This document shows positions 44,878-53,238 of a stretch of DNA of 64,000 bases, one piece after another; within the stretch, counting starts at the first letter, position 1, and the number at the start of each line of letters is the position of its first letter. The notes under the pieces are model-generated. The model was not told the DNA's origin. It worked only from the letters and a program-made list of their open reading frames with translations, and ran no database searches. A program made the position numbers and the translations under genes. Origin of the DNA: Sinanaerobacter chloroacetimidivorans (lineage in GTDB: Bacteria; Bacillota; Clostridia; Peptostreptococcales; Anaerovoracaceae); NCBI RefSeq assembly GCF_018128545.1, contig NZ_JAGSND010000001.1, positions 110,153 through 174,152 on the forward strand. Direction: 5' to 3'.

Positions 44878-46575
44878 ATGAAGCAAAAAATTAGTGTACT
44901 GCTGTTGCTTGCCATGATTTGTTCTCTGCTGTTTGCCGTGCCGGCCTATGCGGTCGGAGAAGGAAATGTGGATGGCGGGGGTGGAGGCATGGGGCAAGGC
45001 TCCAGCCAGAATTTTTGGAACACTGGAAATGAGGGTGTCCGGGTAACAGTGGTACGGGTCAGCGACCACGCAGTGGTTACAACTCCTATTGATCTGACCA
45101 ACAAAAGCATATCGGCTGGCATTTATCACTTTGGCAGAGTATGTAAACTGCAATACAGCGGCGGCGTTGGACTATCTCCCGTGAAGGGCGGCTATGTCCG
45201 TGTGAATCCCTCACAGGCTCTGCCAAAAATTATCAGCAGCAATGGGAGCAGCAATATTGCTGCCATTAAAAGCTATTTCACCGACGAACAGGTTGTCCGC
45301 AGTATCGCAAACATTACCGGAATGCAGTTTGATGCGCTGGTAAACGGTGAGTACCGCCTACTCATCGAACCCATCGCCTACTACACATTTCAGGGTGTAT
45401 TCATTGCTACCACGGCGACAGAAGCTGCCATGTATGATGAAATACTCAGCGGTGGCCTGCGCAGGAAGATGGTGTCATTGACCCACAAAAACCTGCCGTT
45501 GGCTATGTTCTTGGAAACCGCAGACCTTGGATATTCAGCATGGGGCGGCAGCAGAACCACAGCTGCTAGCAACGCGGATATTAAATCCAGTCTTGGACTT
45601 GGCGTTGTGCGATTTAAGGATGCACCGGCTGAAGCGCCGGAGGTTATCACCTTTGACTATGAATACCGTACCAATACTGAGGTTATCACGGCAGTGAATG
45701 TCAGCGGAGGGCAGAGTGACCCGGATAATCCAGTGTCGGTAATATTTAATGTAGGCGGGCGCAGCTACACGGTGAGCAATGTGTATTACCCTAACGGTGA
45801 TAGCCAGTTGGCGTGGATTCGCTGGACAACTCCCTCTGAGCCGCAGACCATGACCATCACAGTGCGTGTTCGGGGCGGGGGCTCGGTTTCCAATGGAACC
45901 ATCAACGTAAACATCGTAAACTTGAATGAGAACTCGCCGCCCGATCCCACCGCCGATGACCGCAATGACAGCTTTACTCGCCCATCTGTTCCTAGAAAGG
46001 CACAGGCAACCTCGACCAACTGGGGCGTGTGGCGACCATGGTGGCACGCCTATTGGGTGTGGCATTCAATGGGTGATGGTGACGGATATTGGTGCGATCA
46101 CGGTTGGTGGGAGTTTGATCTTGATCGTTACTCTGCCAGCCTTTCAGCATCCATGACCATTGCACCGGATGCCAAAGCTCCGACCGCCAGCGGCAAAAAC
46201 ATGAAGTCTGGCTACGGCTTTACCGAAAAGGTTTCCACCAGAGTGAGTACCAACCAAAACTCTGCAGTCACGGCGGCACAGAACGCGGTCACCTACTTTC
46301 CGGAATTTCAGTATCATGGTTTTTGGCGACTGCTGGATCGCATGGGAAGCGGCTATAACATGACCCATGAATTCAAGGTCAACCGCTACAGTACCTACGG
46401 AAACCGGACGCACTTCACACCGATCTGGTACCCGGACGGTAGCTATACGCCCTATACATGGCTCATCGACTGCTGGACACCTGCAGGAATGTTGAGTATG
46501 AATCTGACGGATTCCATCATCATCAGCGGCAACCTTTGGAGCGACTGGCATATCGCACCGCAGAATCCGAATTAA
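44878..46575 (+). CDS. Large secreted Trp/Tyr-rich protein of the ICE
   Basis: A 565-aa exported protein with signal peptide (KISVLLLLAMICSLLFAVPA, AYA cleavage near residue 23), then a Gly-rich stretch (GGGGGMGQGSSQNFW), a beta-rich middle (~200-380) and a C-terminal part very rich in Trp, Tyr, His and Gly (VWRPWWHAYWVWHSMGDGDG). No anchoring LPXTG was seen. It stands between pilin-like genes and the VirB2-like gene, so it may be a pilus-tip or mating-contact adhesin; inference. ATG 44878 has AAAGGAG upstream. Confidence 0.65.
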   Translation: MKQKISVLLLLAMICSLLFAVPAYAVGEGNVDGGGGGMGQGSSQNFWNTGNEGVRVTVVRVSDHAVVTTPIDLTNKSISAGIYHFGRVCKLQYSGGVGLSPVKGGYVRVNPSQALPKIISSNGSSNIAAIKSYFTDEQVVRSIANITGMQFDALVNGEYRLLIEPIAYYTFQGVFIATTATEAAMYDEILSGGLRRKMVSLTHKNLPLAMFLETADLGYSAWGGSRTTAASNADIKSSLGLGVVRFKDAPAEAPEVITFDYEYRTNTEVITAVNVSGGQSDPDNPVSVIFNVGGRSYTVSNVYYPNGDSQLAWIRWTTPSEPQTMTITVRVRGGGSVSNGTINVNIVNLNENSPPDPTADDRNDSFTRPSVPRKAQATSTNWGVWRPWWHAYWVWHSMGDGDGYWCDHGWWEFDLDRYSASLSASMTIAPDAKAPTASGKNMKSGYGFTEKVSTRVSTNQNSAVTAAQNAVTYFPEFQYHGFWRLLDRMGSGYNMTHEFKVNRYSTYGNRTHFTPIWYPDGSYTPYTWLIDCWTPAGMLSMNLTDSIIISGNLWSDWHIAPQNPN

Positions 46576-46590
46576 CAACAGAAAACGAAC

Positions 46591-46629
46591 AAGATCGCAG
46601 TGGCTCATGCTCTGCGATCTTTCTTTTTT
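46591..46629 (+). terminator. Terminator after the large surface protein gene
   Basis: AAGATCGCAG (46591-46600) pairs with CTGCGATCTT (46612-46621), followed by TCTTTTTTG. Confidence 0.85.
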
Positions 46630-46658
46630 GCAAATCTCACAACGAAGGGAGAACCTCT

Positions 46659-46887
46659 ATGAAAATGAAACGAATCCTGACGCTTGTCTGCGTGACCATG
46701 CTGGCGGCCTGCGTGTTCTGCGTTCCGGCCTATGCGGCCACCGGCGATGTTGCCGGAGCCATTCAGGGAACGTGGACAACTGCTTCCCAGCAGATCAAGA
46801 TGGTGGTGGACAATGTGGTGTTCCCGGCCATCGATTTGATTCTGGCTGTGTTTTTCTTTGCCAAATTAGGGACAGCGTACTTTGATT
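46659..46887 (+). CDS. VirB2-like pilin (DUF3852-like), 5' exon
   Basis: First 76 codons plus one base of a 111-aa protein interrupted by group II intron 1. It has a signal peptide (MKRILTLVCVTMLAACVFCV, PAYA), then a segment of the DUF3852 type (name from memory), AIQGTWTTASQQIKMVV, and the first of two membrane helices (FPAIDLILAVFFFAKLGTAY). Two hydrophobic helices after a signal peptide are typical of VirB2/TrbC-type conjugative pilins. ATG 46659 has GAAGGGAG upstream. Without splicing the frame runs into the intron and stops at 46910. Confidence 0.78.
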
Positions 46888-49407
46888 GTGCGCCCGTAAA
46901 GGCACTGTAATAATTCTGGATTTGGCAATCCAGCGGGTAAAAGCTCATTTGCCCGTCATCAACCGGTTTACCTGAGAGGGAAACCTCATAGGGGAAAATA
47001 GCATTCCGGTAAACTCATAAGTTGGGCAGTTGTCAGCCCACGACTGAATGGGAAGATGAAAAAGATGATATGAGGATAAAAGCTATACTGCCTGAAGCGC
47101 AGTCCGAGAGGTTTATGTAGGAACTTTGGCGAAAGACAGCTATCGCCATACCGCACAGCCACAATTTGTTAATCGAGAATATGTGGGCGAGCTTTTGTGC
47201 GGCTCAACTCCGTATGGAGATAAAGGACGAAAACGCTATCCGACAACCATCTACGCTATTATTACTTTGCTAAACGGGGATTGCCTAACCCGAAACGCCG
47301 AGCAATCGGCTATGTGTAATGCCTTTGCGGTGATAAATTTCAAGGCTCTGCCAAGAAAGATGACACTGAATATTCGGTATGGCAACGGAGCCGCCATAGT
47401 AGTCCGAGTGCGGTAACGCCGCATACATGGCGAAGGGCGGCAGCTTGTTATCTTAACAACAGAGAAAGGAAGGTGTTTGATACACCATGAGAAATCCAAT
47501 CAATTTGTTAAGCAGTTTGCAAATCCACAGCAGTGACAGGTCGTATACCTTTGAACGGCTCTATCGCAATCTGTATAACCGTGAGCTGTTTGCGCTGGCT
47601 TACCAAAATATCTACGCCAGCCAAGGAAATATGACAAAAGGCACAGATGGAAAAACCATCGACGCAATGAGCCTAAATCGCATTGACGGCATTATTGCGA
47701 GCCTAAAGGACGAGAGCTATCAGCCACAACCATCAAAAAGAACCTACATCCCAAAGAAAAACGGCAAAATGCGCCCGCTGGGTATCCCATCATTTGACGA
47801 TAAGCTGATACAGGAATGTGTGCGGCTACTGTTGGAGGCAGTCTACGAGGGCGGCTTTGCGAAAACCTCGCACGGTTTTCGCCCCAACCATAGCTGTCAT
47901 ACGGCACTTAGTCAGGCACAGGTCTGTTTTACTGGCGTAAAGTGGTTTGTTGAGGGAGATATTAAAGGCTTCTTTGACAATATCAATCACGAAGCTATGG
48001 CGGATATTTTAGCGGAGCGTATCAAGGACGAGCGTTTTCTACGTCTTATCCGCAAGTTTCTGAAAGCAGGATATTTGGAGAATTGGCAATATCACAACAC
48101 TTACAGCGGTACACCGCAGGGTGGTATCGTCAGCCCAATTCTTGCTAACATCTATCTGGACAAGCTGGATAGATATATGGAGGAACTGAAAAAGCGGTTT
48201 GACAAGGGAACGGCACGTTCGGTCTACCCCGAAACCTACGAGCTGGAGAAAAAACGTGGGGTGCTTGCAAAGAAGCTACGCAACGCAAGTACAGAGCAGG
48301 AAAAAAGCGAGCTTACAGCAAAAATCCATGAAATTGACCGTAAAAAGCTCACCATGCCCTACTCTGACCCATTCGACACCAGCTTTAAGCGGCTTCAATA
48401 CGTCCGATACGCTGATGATTTTCTTGTTGGTGTAATTGGGAGCAAGGAGGACGCTATCGCTATCAAGGAACAGATAAAGGTGTTTCTTACCGACACGCTT
48501 CGGTTGGAGCTGTCTGATGAAAAGACACTGATAACCCATTCCGAGAAAAAGGCGCGGTTTTTGGGGTATGACATTTCCGTGCGCCGCTCTGCCGCAACCA
48601 AGAGAGATAAAACAGGACGGCTTTGCCGTCACCTCAACGGTACGGTGAGTCTGGAAATGCCGCAGGAGCTAATGCGTAAAAAGCTGCTGGAATACGGTGC
48701 TATGACCATTGAAAAAACGGTTTATGGCAAAGATAACTGGAAAGCCAAAGCCCGTTACTACCTCAAGGATAATGATGACCTCGAAATTCTTGACCAGTAT
48801 AACAGCGAAATTCGCGGCTTCCGCAATTACTACCGCATTGCCAATAACGCCGCTCACGCAAGCTCTTTTGGCTACATTATGCAGTACAGTATGTTCAAGA
48901 CCTTTGCAACAAAATACCGCACCAGTATGAGCAAGATGATTTCCAGACTTCGTATTAACAAAGATTTTGGAGTACGTTTCACCGACAAAAAAGGAAAGAC
49001 AAAAACACGGCTGTTTTACAATGCTGGCTTTGCAAGAAAGCCTATGCAAAAGACCGCCGCCGTTGATGTAATGCCCAATACAGCGAGGTATTCCAGCAGA
49101 ACAAGTTTGATGGATAGGCTGTCCGCAGGGCAATGCGAGCTTTGCGGCAAAACTGATTGTGAGATTGAAATTCACCACGTCAGAAAGCTCAAAGACCTAA
49201 AAGGTATCAACTACTGGGAGCGCTTTATGATTGCGAGAAACCGTAAAACGCTGGCGCTCTGTGTAGACTGTCACAAAAAATTGCATAGTGGCAAACTGAA
49301 TTAACAAGTGGCGAGCCGTATACATCGAGAGGTGTAAGTACGGTTCTGAGGCGAGTGTTTGGAAACCTACCGCAGAAATGTGGCAAGGCGCTGGGCACTT
49401 AGCCACC
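46888..49407 (+). mobile_element. Group II intron 1 (in the VirB2-like gene)
   Basis: About 2520 nt. The 5' end is GTGCGCCCG, a GUGYG-type group II start. The ~600 nt up to the RT gene would be ribozyme domains I-III. The RT-HNH gene lies in domain IV. Domain V is seen at about 49308-49345 (GAGCCGTATACATCGAGAGG, then TGTAAGTACGGTTC). Excision at 46887/49408 joins GATT to ATCGGAAAC and restores the frame (FDYRKHGQFEW). The 3' junction (..CC|AT) is set by the frame and differs from the usual AY ending, so it may be off by a few nt. Confidence 0.85.
47487..49304 (+). CDS. ltrA: Group II intron reverse transcriptase/maturase with HNH domain (intron 1)
   Basis: A 605-aa intron-encoded protein. 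RT blocks: KKNGKMRPLGIPSFDDKLIQ, HGFRPNHSCHTALSQ, FVEGDIKGFFDNINH, YSGTPQGGIVSPILANIYLD and the catalytic QYVRYADDFLVG. The maturase X domain follows (~residues 360-480). The C-terminus is an HNH-type endonuclease (CELCGKTDCEIEIHHVRKLK; LCVDCHKKLHSG). It supports splicing and retrohoming. The ATG 47487 start has GAAAGGAAGG upstream. Confidence 0.95.
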   Translation: MRNPINLLSSLQIHSSDRSYTFERLYRNLYNRELFALAYQNIYASQGNMTKGTDGKTIDAMSLNRIDGIIASLKDESYQPQPSKRTYIPKKNGKMRPLGIPSFDDKLIQECVRLLLEAVYEGGFAKTSHGFRPNHSCHTALSQAQVCFTGVKWFVEGDIKGFFDNINHEAMADILAERIKDERFLRLIRKFLKAGYLENWQYHNTYSGTPQGGIVSPILANIYLDKLDRYMEELKKRFDKGTARSVYPETYELEKKRGVLAKKLRNASTEQEKSELTAKIHEIDRKKLTMPYSDPFDTSFKRLQYVRYADDFLVGVIGSKEDAIAIKEQIKVFLTDTLRLELSDEKTLITHSEKKARFLGYDISVRRSAATKRDKTGRLCRHLNGTVSLEMPQELMRKKLLEYGAMTIEKTVYGKDNWKAKARYYLKDNDDLEILDQYNSEIRGFRNYYRIANNAAHASSFGYIMQYSMFKTFATKYRTSMSKMISRLRINKDFGVRFTDKKGKTKTRLFYNAGFARKPMQKTAAVDVMPNTARYSSRTSLMDRLSAGQCELCGKTDCEIEIHHVRKLKDLKGINYWERFMIARNRKTLALCVDCHKKLHSGKLN

Positions 49408-49514
49408 ATCGGAAACATGGCCAGTTTGAATGGGCCGCGCCCGCCATCCTGTTCGCCTGTCTTGTGTTTACGCTGACGGCCCCGCTCTATGTGTGGCAGA
49501 TTCTCGGAATGTAA
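49408..49514 (+). CDS. VirB2-like pilin (DUF3852-like), 3' exon
   Basis: Last 107 nt of the gene after intron 1. Joined with 46659-46887 it gives DYRKHGQFEWAAPAILFACL and VFTLTAPLYVWQILGM, the second membrane helix and C-terminus expected for this small conjugative protein. 229 + 107 nt makes an exact reading frame (111 aa plus stop). Confidence 0.78.
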
Positions 49515-49526
49515 GGAGGAAAAACG

Positions 49527-50087
49527 ATGGGATGTTGGGGAATCACCGCTTTTGAATCGGACGCAGGTCTGGACGCGAAGGGCTTTATCCGAGAGAATCT
49601 GCCAGAGGATGGTAAGCTGGAGCTTGAAAAAATACTCGAAGGGTTGCAACATGACGCTTGGAATGCCCCTCCTGATGTGATGAATGCCGAGTCTCATACT
49701 AGCCCGATGGCGCTGGCAGAAATTATAGTAAAATTTCTTGACCGTGAGGTCGACAGTCTGGACAATGCCGGAGCATGGGCAGAAAAAGAAAAGAAATTTG
49801 GCGCAGTCACATCATTCACAGCAACCAGAGAAGTAGTTCGGTGGCTTCGGGATTATCTTTGCGATACCCTGAATTATGCAATGAAAGGTGCGGAAGAAAG
49901 GCGAAAATGGGGCGGCTGGTTTCAGAAAAAGGATTGGCATGCTTGGCAAAATCACATGGCTGTGTTGATTGGCCGCCTTGATGGCGTCCTTTCCGCAGAG
50001 GGGCAATCGCTGGTGTTGTTCTCCAAGGCAGAGCCGAATGAAAAGCAGGAGACTGATATGGGTATGACGATGCAGCAAAGCATCTGA
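49527..50087 (+). CDS. DUF4259-like protein
   Basis: A 186-aa protein starting MGCWGITAFESDAGLDAKGF, like DUF4259 proteins whose N-terminus is MGxWGxxxFxxD. The body is helical and acidic. Function unknown. ATG 49527 follows TAAGGAGG, 12 nt after the VirB2-like stop. Confidence 0.65.
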   Translation: MGCWGITAFESDAGLDAKGFIRENLPEDGKLELEKILEGLQHDAWNAPPDVMNAESHTSPMALAEIIVKFLDREVDSLDNAGAWAEKEKKFGAVTSFTATREVVRWLRDYLCDTLNYAMKGAEERRKWGGWFQKKDWHAWQNHMAVLIGRLDGVLSAEGQSLVLFSKAEPNEKQETDMGMTMQQSI

Positions 50088-50101
50088 AGAAGGAGAAAAA
50101 G

Positions 50102-50530
50102 ATGACTACTTTTGAAAATGAGTTGCGCAAGCTCTTTGATCATGACGTGGTGTTTGTGAATGCCCGTTTTACCGGAAACACCTGCTACGGCAGGCTGAAT
50201 GAAGAGGTGCGAGTCAAAGCACGTTTTGTTACCTGCGACTATGGTGACCATTACGAAGCGCTTAAGGTGACGCTGCTCAACCGACGAGAGGGAGAAATCA
50301 ACAGCGTTCTACTGCGCTTTCGAGATCTGTGGGGCATGAAAAAGGTGAGCAATCCCAACTTTCAACAGGGGGTATCGCCTCATTTATGGGTGTGCGACGG
50401 TAAGGTTGAATGGTATGTGTATCAGCCGAATGAAGCTGACCGCCAGCAACTCAAGGCCGCCGTGCAGACCTATTTGGATGTGTTTCAGGAGCCGGTGCAG
50501 GGCCAGCAGATGGGGCAGAAAATGTGCTGA
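50102..50530 (+). CDS. ICE hypothetical protein
   Basis: A 142-aa unrecognised protein (MTTFENELRKLFDHDVVFVN at the start; QPVQGQQMGQ-like Gln-rich tail). Probably a beta-rich soluble protein. RBS GAAGGAG, 14 nt after the previous stop. Part of the conjugation operon. Confidence 0.55.
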   Translation: MTTFENELRKLFDHDVVFVNARFTGNTCYGRLNEEVRVKARFVTCDYGDHYEALKVTLLNRREGEINSVLLRFRDLWGMKKVSNPNFQQGVSPHLWVCDGKVEWYVYQPNEADRQQLKAAVQTYLDVFQEPVQGQQMGQKMC

Positions 50531-50575
50531 TATAGCGCAGGCCAGCACTCTGGTCGGAAAGGAGTGAGAAATTAA

Positions 50576-51478
50576 GTGTTTATATGGGACTTCGTCGCCG
50601 AAACCGTGCTGGGGCAGATCATTGATTGGATCTACGGCCAGATCGTCGGGTTTCTCGGCGATTTTTTTATGCAGATGGGAAATATGGGGGCAGATCTGTT
50701 CGAGCTGAACTGGGTGCAGTCCATTGTTCTCTTTTTCAGTTATCTGGCGTGGGCGCTCTACGCTGTCGGTCTTGTGGTGGCGGTGTTTGAGTGCGGCATT
50801 GAGTACCAGAACGGGCGAGGTAGCGTGAAGGAAACCTCCCTCAATGCCGTCAAGGGCTTTATGGCTGTGGGGTTGTTTACCACGGTGCCAGTGGAGCTGT
50901 ACAAGCTCTGTGTAACTCTGCAGGGCGGCTTTACGGCGGGAATCACCGGACTGGGTGAGGATTTCGGAACAGTGGCTTCCGGAATTATTACTTCATTACA
51001 GGATGCGGGAACATGGGAACAAGCAGCTAACGCCGGTGTGCTGGGCGGCCTGAATACTATCACCAGCCCAATCTTGATGATTTTTATACTGATAATGATG
51101 GGCTATGCCATCATTAAAGTGTTCTTTGCCAACTTGAAGCGGGGCGGTATCCTTCTGATCCAGATCGCGGTTGGCAGTCTGTATATGTTCAGCATTCCAC
51201 GCGGGTATATCGACGGTTTTGTGAGCTGGAGCAAGCAGGTCATCGGTTTGTGCCTGACTGCGTTTTTACAGGCGACGATCCTGATCGCCGGACTTATGGT
51301 ATTCAAAGACCACGCATTACTAGGGCTTGGTCTAATGCTGTCAGCAGGCGAAATCCCACGCATCGCCGGACAGTTTGGTCTGGACACCGGCACTCGTGCT
51401 AACGTGATGGGTGCGGTCTACGCAGCACAGGGAGCAGTGAATCTGACCCGCACCGTTGTGCAGACCGTCGCAAAATAA
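50576..51478 (+). CDS. VirB6/TrbL-like membrane protein (CD1107-like)
   Basis: A 300-aa polytopic protein with about six to seven spans (WVQSIVLFFSYLAWALYAVG; SPILMIFILIMMGYAIIKVF; GLCLTAFLQATILIAGLMVF) and an N-terminal amphipathic region. Size and topology fit the VirB6-type channel core of Gram-positive ICEs. GTG 50576 follows AAAGGAG; the gap is a little long. Confidence 0.8.
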   Translation: MFIWDFVAETVLGQIIDWIYGQIVGFLGDFFMQMGNMGADLFELNWVQSIVLFFSYLAWALYAVGLVVAVFECGIEYQNGRGSVKETSLNAVKGFMAVGLFTTVPVELYKLCVTLQGGFTAGITGLGEDFGTVASGIITSLQDAGTWEQAANAGVLGGLNTITSPILMIFILIMMGYAIIKVFFANLKRGGILLIQIAVGSLYMFSIPRGYIDGFVSWSKQVIGLCLTAFLQATILIAGLMVFKDHALLGLGLMLSAGEIPRIAGQFGLDTGTRANVMGAVYAAQGAVNLTRTVVQTVAK

Positions 51479-51494
51479 GGAGGCTGATCAGCAG

Positions 51495-51872
51495 ATGAAG
51501 GAAAACAAACTAGTTTACATCACATCCCCTTATGCCGGGGACATTGAATCAAACGTAGCCTTTGCTAAAACCGCCTGCCGCTACGCCGTGGAGCAGGGAT
51601 GCACCCCGGTGGCAGTTCACTTGCTCTATCCGCAGATACTGAACGATGCTGTTCCCGTAGAACGCGAAGCCGGTATCCAGATGGGGCTGCAGGTGCTGGA
51701 AGTCTGTGATGAATTGTGGCTGTGCGGTGATCGGATATCTCACGGGATGCAGGTAGAACTGGACGCTGCAGAATGGCAGGGAATCCCAGTATGCCGTGTT
51801 CTGGAAATCCCGCAGGAAGCGCCGGAACCGATAGAATCCCACATGGAACGATCACCCCAATTGGCTATGTAA
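51495..51872 (+). CDS. DUF4406/nucleoside deoxyribosyltransferase-like protein
   Basis: A 125-aa protein. KLVYITSPYAGDIESNVAFA, TPVAVHLLYPQ and VCDELWLCGDRISHGMQVEL match the deoxyribosyltransferase-like fold of DUF4406. It could bind a nucleotide. ATG 51495 follows AAGGAGG. It stands inside the conjugation operon; its role there is unknown. Confidence 0.75.
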   Translation: MKENKLVYITSPYAGDIESNVAFAKTACRYAVEQGCTPVAVHLLYPQILNDAVPVEREAGIQMGLQVLEVCDELWLCGDRISHGMQVELDAAEWQGIPVCRVLEIPQEAPEPIESHMERSPQLAM

Positions 51873-51988
51873 CATTGGCACATTTGCTTCACTTGAGCCA
51901 AAATCCTTGTTGGATATCGTCATAGCTATTCCCTCACATTGTCGATATACTTGGCTTGCAAAAGAATCAAAGGAAGGAGTCAAACCAC

Positions 51989-52306
51989 ATGGAAAATCGC
52001 AAAAATCTCTGTGCCATGATCACTGCCGACCTCCACGCCAGAGTGCGTGAGGAACAGGAAAAAATGGAGCTGAAACTAAATGAGTATGTCGAAATGATCA
52101 TCAAAGAACACTTTGAGATGGGAGGAAAAACAATGGATGGCAAAACAAGGACGCTGGCATTTCAGGTATCGGAGGAACTGTTCGGGCGCATCAAGGCCCA
52201 TCTAACTAAGACGGGTATGAGCCAAAAGGACTTCGTCATCGGCCTGATTGAGAAGGCTCTGGTAAGCAAACCACCGGAGTCAATCGAAGCTGGCAGCAAC
52301 GAATAA
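51989..52306 (+). CDS. Small DNA-binding-like protein of the ICE
   Basis: A 105-aa protein with two similar segments (CAMITADLHARVREEQEKME; LAFQVSEELFGRIKAHLTKT) that look like ribbon-helix-helix-type units. If so it is a tandem RHH regulator. ATG 51989 has AAGGAAGGAG upstream. A hairpin (CCGCTGGAGC...GGCGG, about 52321-52346) follows. Confidence 0.6.
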   Translation: MENRKNLCAMITADLHARVREEQEKMELKLNEYVEMIIKEHFEMGGKTMDGKTRTLAFQVSEELFGRIKAHLTKTGMSQKDFVIGLIEKALVSKPPESIEAGSNE

Positions 52307-52370
52307 TCGCATCGCATGAACCGCTGGAGCCGCAGAGCTTCGGCGGTTTTTCTCTTGGAGGTGAGCAATT

Positions 52371-52634
52371 TTGTATATTTACCCTGACAACTTGAAGTCC
52401 AAAGCTACGTTGTGGCTTTGGCAGCTCCGTGATATTGGCATCATCGGAATCTGCGCCGTGGTGTCTATCTTGGCACTGACGCAGGCTGGTTTTTTTCCAC
52501 CACTGGTGCTAACCGGCGTATTCGCCTTTCTATCGATCCGCTTTGAGGACACCAGCATTTTGGATTTTATCCGATATGCCTGCGCGTTTTTGTTTATCCA
52601 CCAGCAGCTTTATGAATGGAGGTATACCGAGTGA
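52371..52634 (+). CDS. PrgI-family protein (VirB3-like)
   Basis: An 87-aa protein with two close membrane spans (IGIIGICAVVSILALTQAGF; PPLVLTGVFAFLSI) and YPDNLKSKATLWLWQLRDIG at the start. PrgI/VirB3-type proteins contact VirB4 at the membrane. The TTG start has GGAGGTG upstream; the stop overlaps the VirB4 N-terminal gene (GTGA). Confidence 0.8.
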   Translation: MYIYPDNLKSKATLWLWQLRDIGIIGICAVVSILALTQAGFFPPLVLTGVFAFLSIRFEDTSILDFIRYACAFLFIHQQLYEWRYTE

Positions 52635-53224
52635 GTAAAAAAGCAGAGAAGAAAGAGGCCCGACAGCGGGCATCCACACGCCAGCTTATTGGGGTGAAGG
52701 CCGTCACCGATTACAGCCTTGTATCCTATGTCCATGGCGAGCTGGTGTATTTTATCATCAAACCCTCCAACATTTCCGTTCTGTCGCAGGCCAGCGTTGG
52801 GGCAAAAATCTACGCCCTGATGACGGTGTTGAAGGGTGTGGCCGAGATTGAAATGCTTTGCCTTAACAGCCGCGAGAGCTTCGAGGACAACAAGCGTTTT
52901 CTTCGCGCCCGCATGGAGAAGGAGAACAATCCAGTGGTGCACAGATTGCTGGAAAAAGACCAGACCCATCTCGACCGAATACAGGTGCAGATGGCCACTG
53001 CTCGCGAATTTCTCATCATCATTCGCCTGAAGGATGAGAAAGAATCGGAGGTATTTCCATACCTTGCCCGCATCGAAAAGTCCCTCAAAGAGCAAGGCTT
53101 TTCCGTAAAGCGAGCTGACCATGAGGACATCAAGCGTATTCTTGCGGTTTATTACGAGCAGAACGTGACTACAGAGCGCTTTGAGGATTTCGACGGGGAG
53201 CGTTGGATTATTCCAGAGGACTGA
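52631..53224 (+). CDS. VirB4 N-terminal domain protein
   Basis: A 197-aa protein corresponding to the N-terminal domain of VirB4/TraE (YFIIKPSNISVLSQASVGAK; IQVQMATAREFLIIIRLKDE), encoded separately from the ATPase part as in several Gram-positive ICEs. GTG 52631 overlaps the PrgI stop and has TGGAGG upstream. The next gene carries the remaining VirB4 domain. Confidence 0.78.
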   Translation: MSKKAEKKEARQRASTRQLIGVKAVTDYSLVSYVHGELVYFIIKPSNISVLSQASVGAKIYALMTVLKGVAEIEMLCLNSRESFEDNKRFLRARMEKENNPVVHRLLEKDQTHLDRIQVQMATAREFLIIIRLKDEKESEVFPYLARIEKSLKEQGFSVKRADHEDIKRILAVYYEQNVTTERFEDFDGERWIIPED

Positions 53225-53238
53225 AAGGAGGCAACCAT

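Noticed and set aside
47126..47416. 96-codon ORF before the intron 1 RT gene
   Set aside because: It lies in the ribozyme part of the intron (domains I-III) and resembles no protein.
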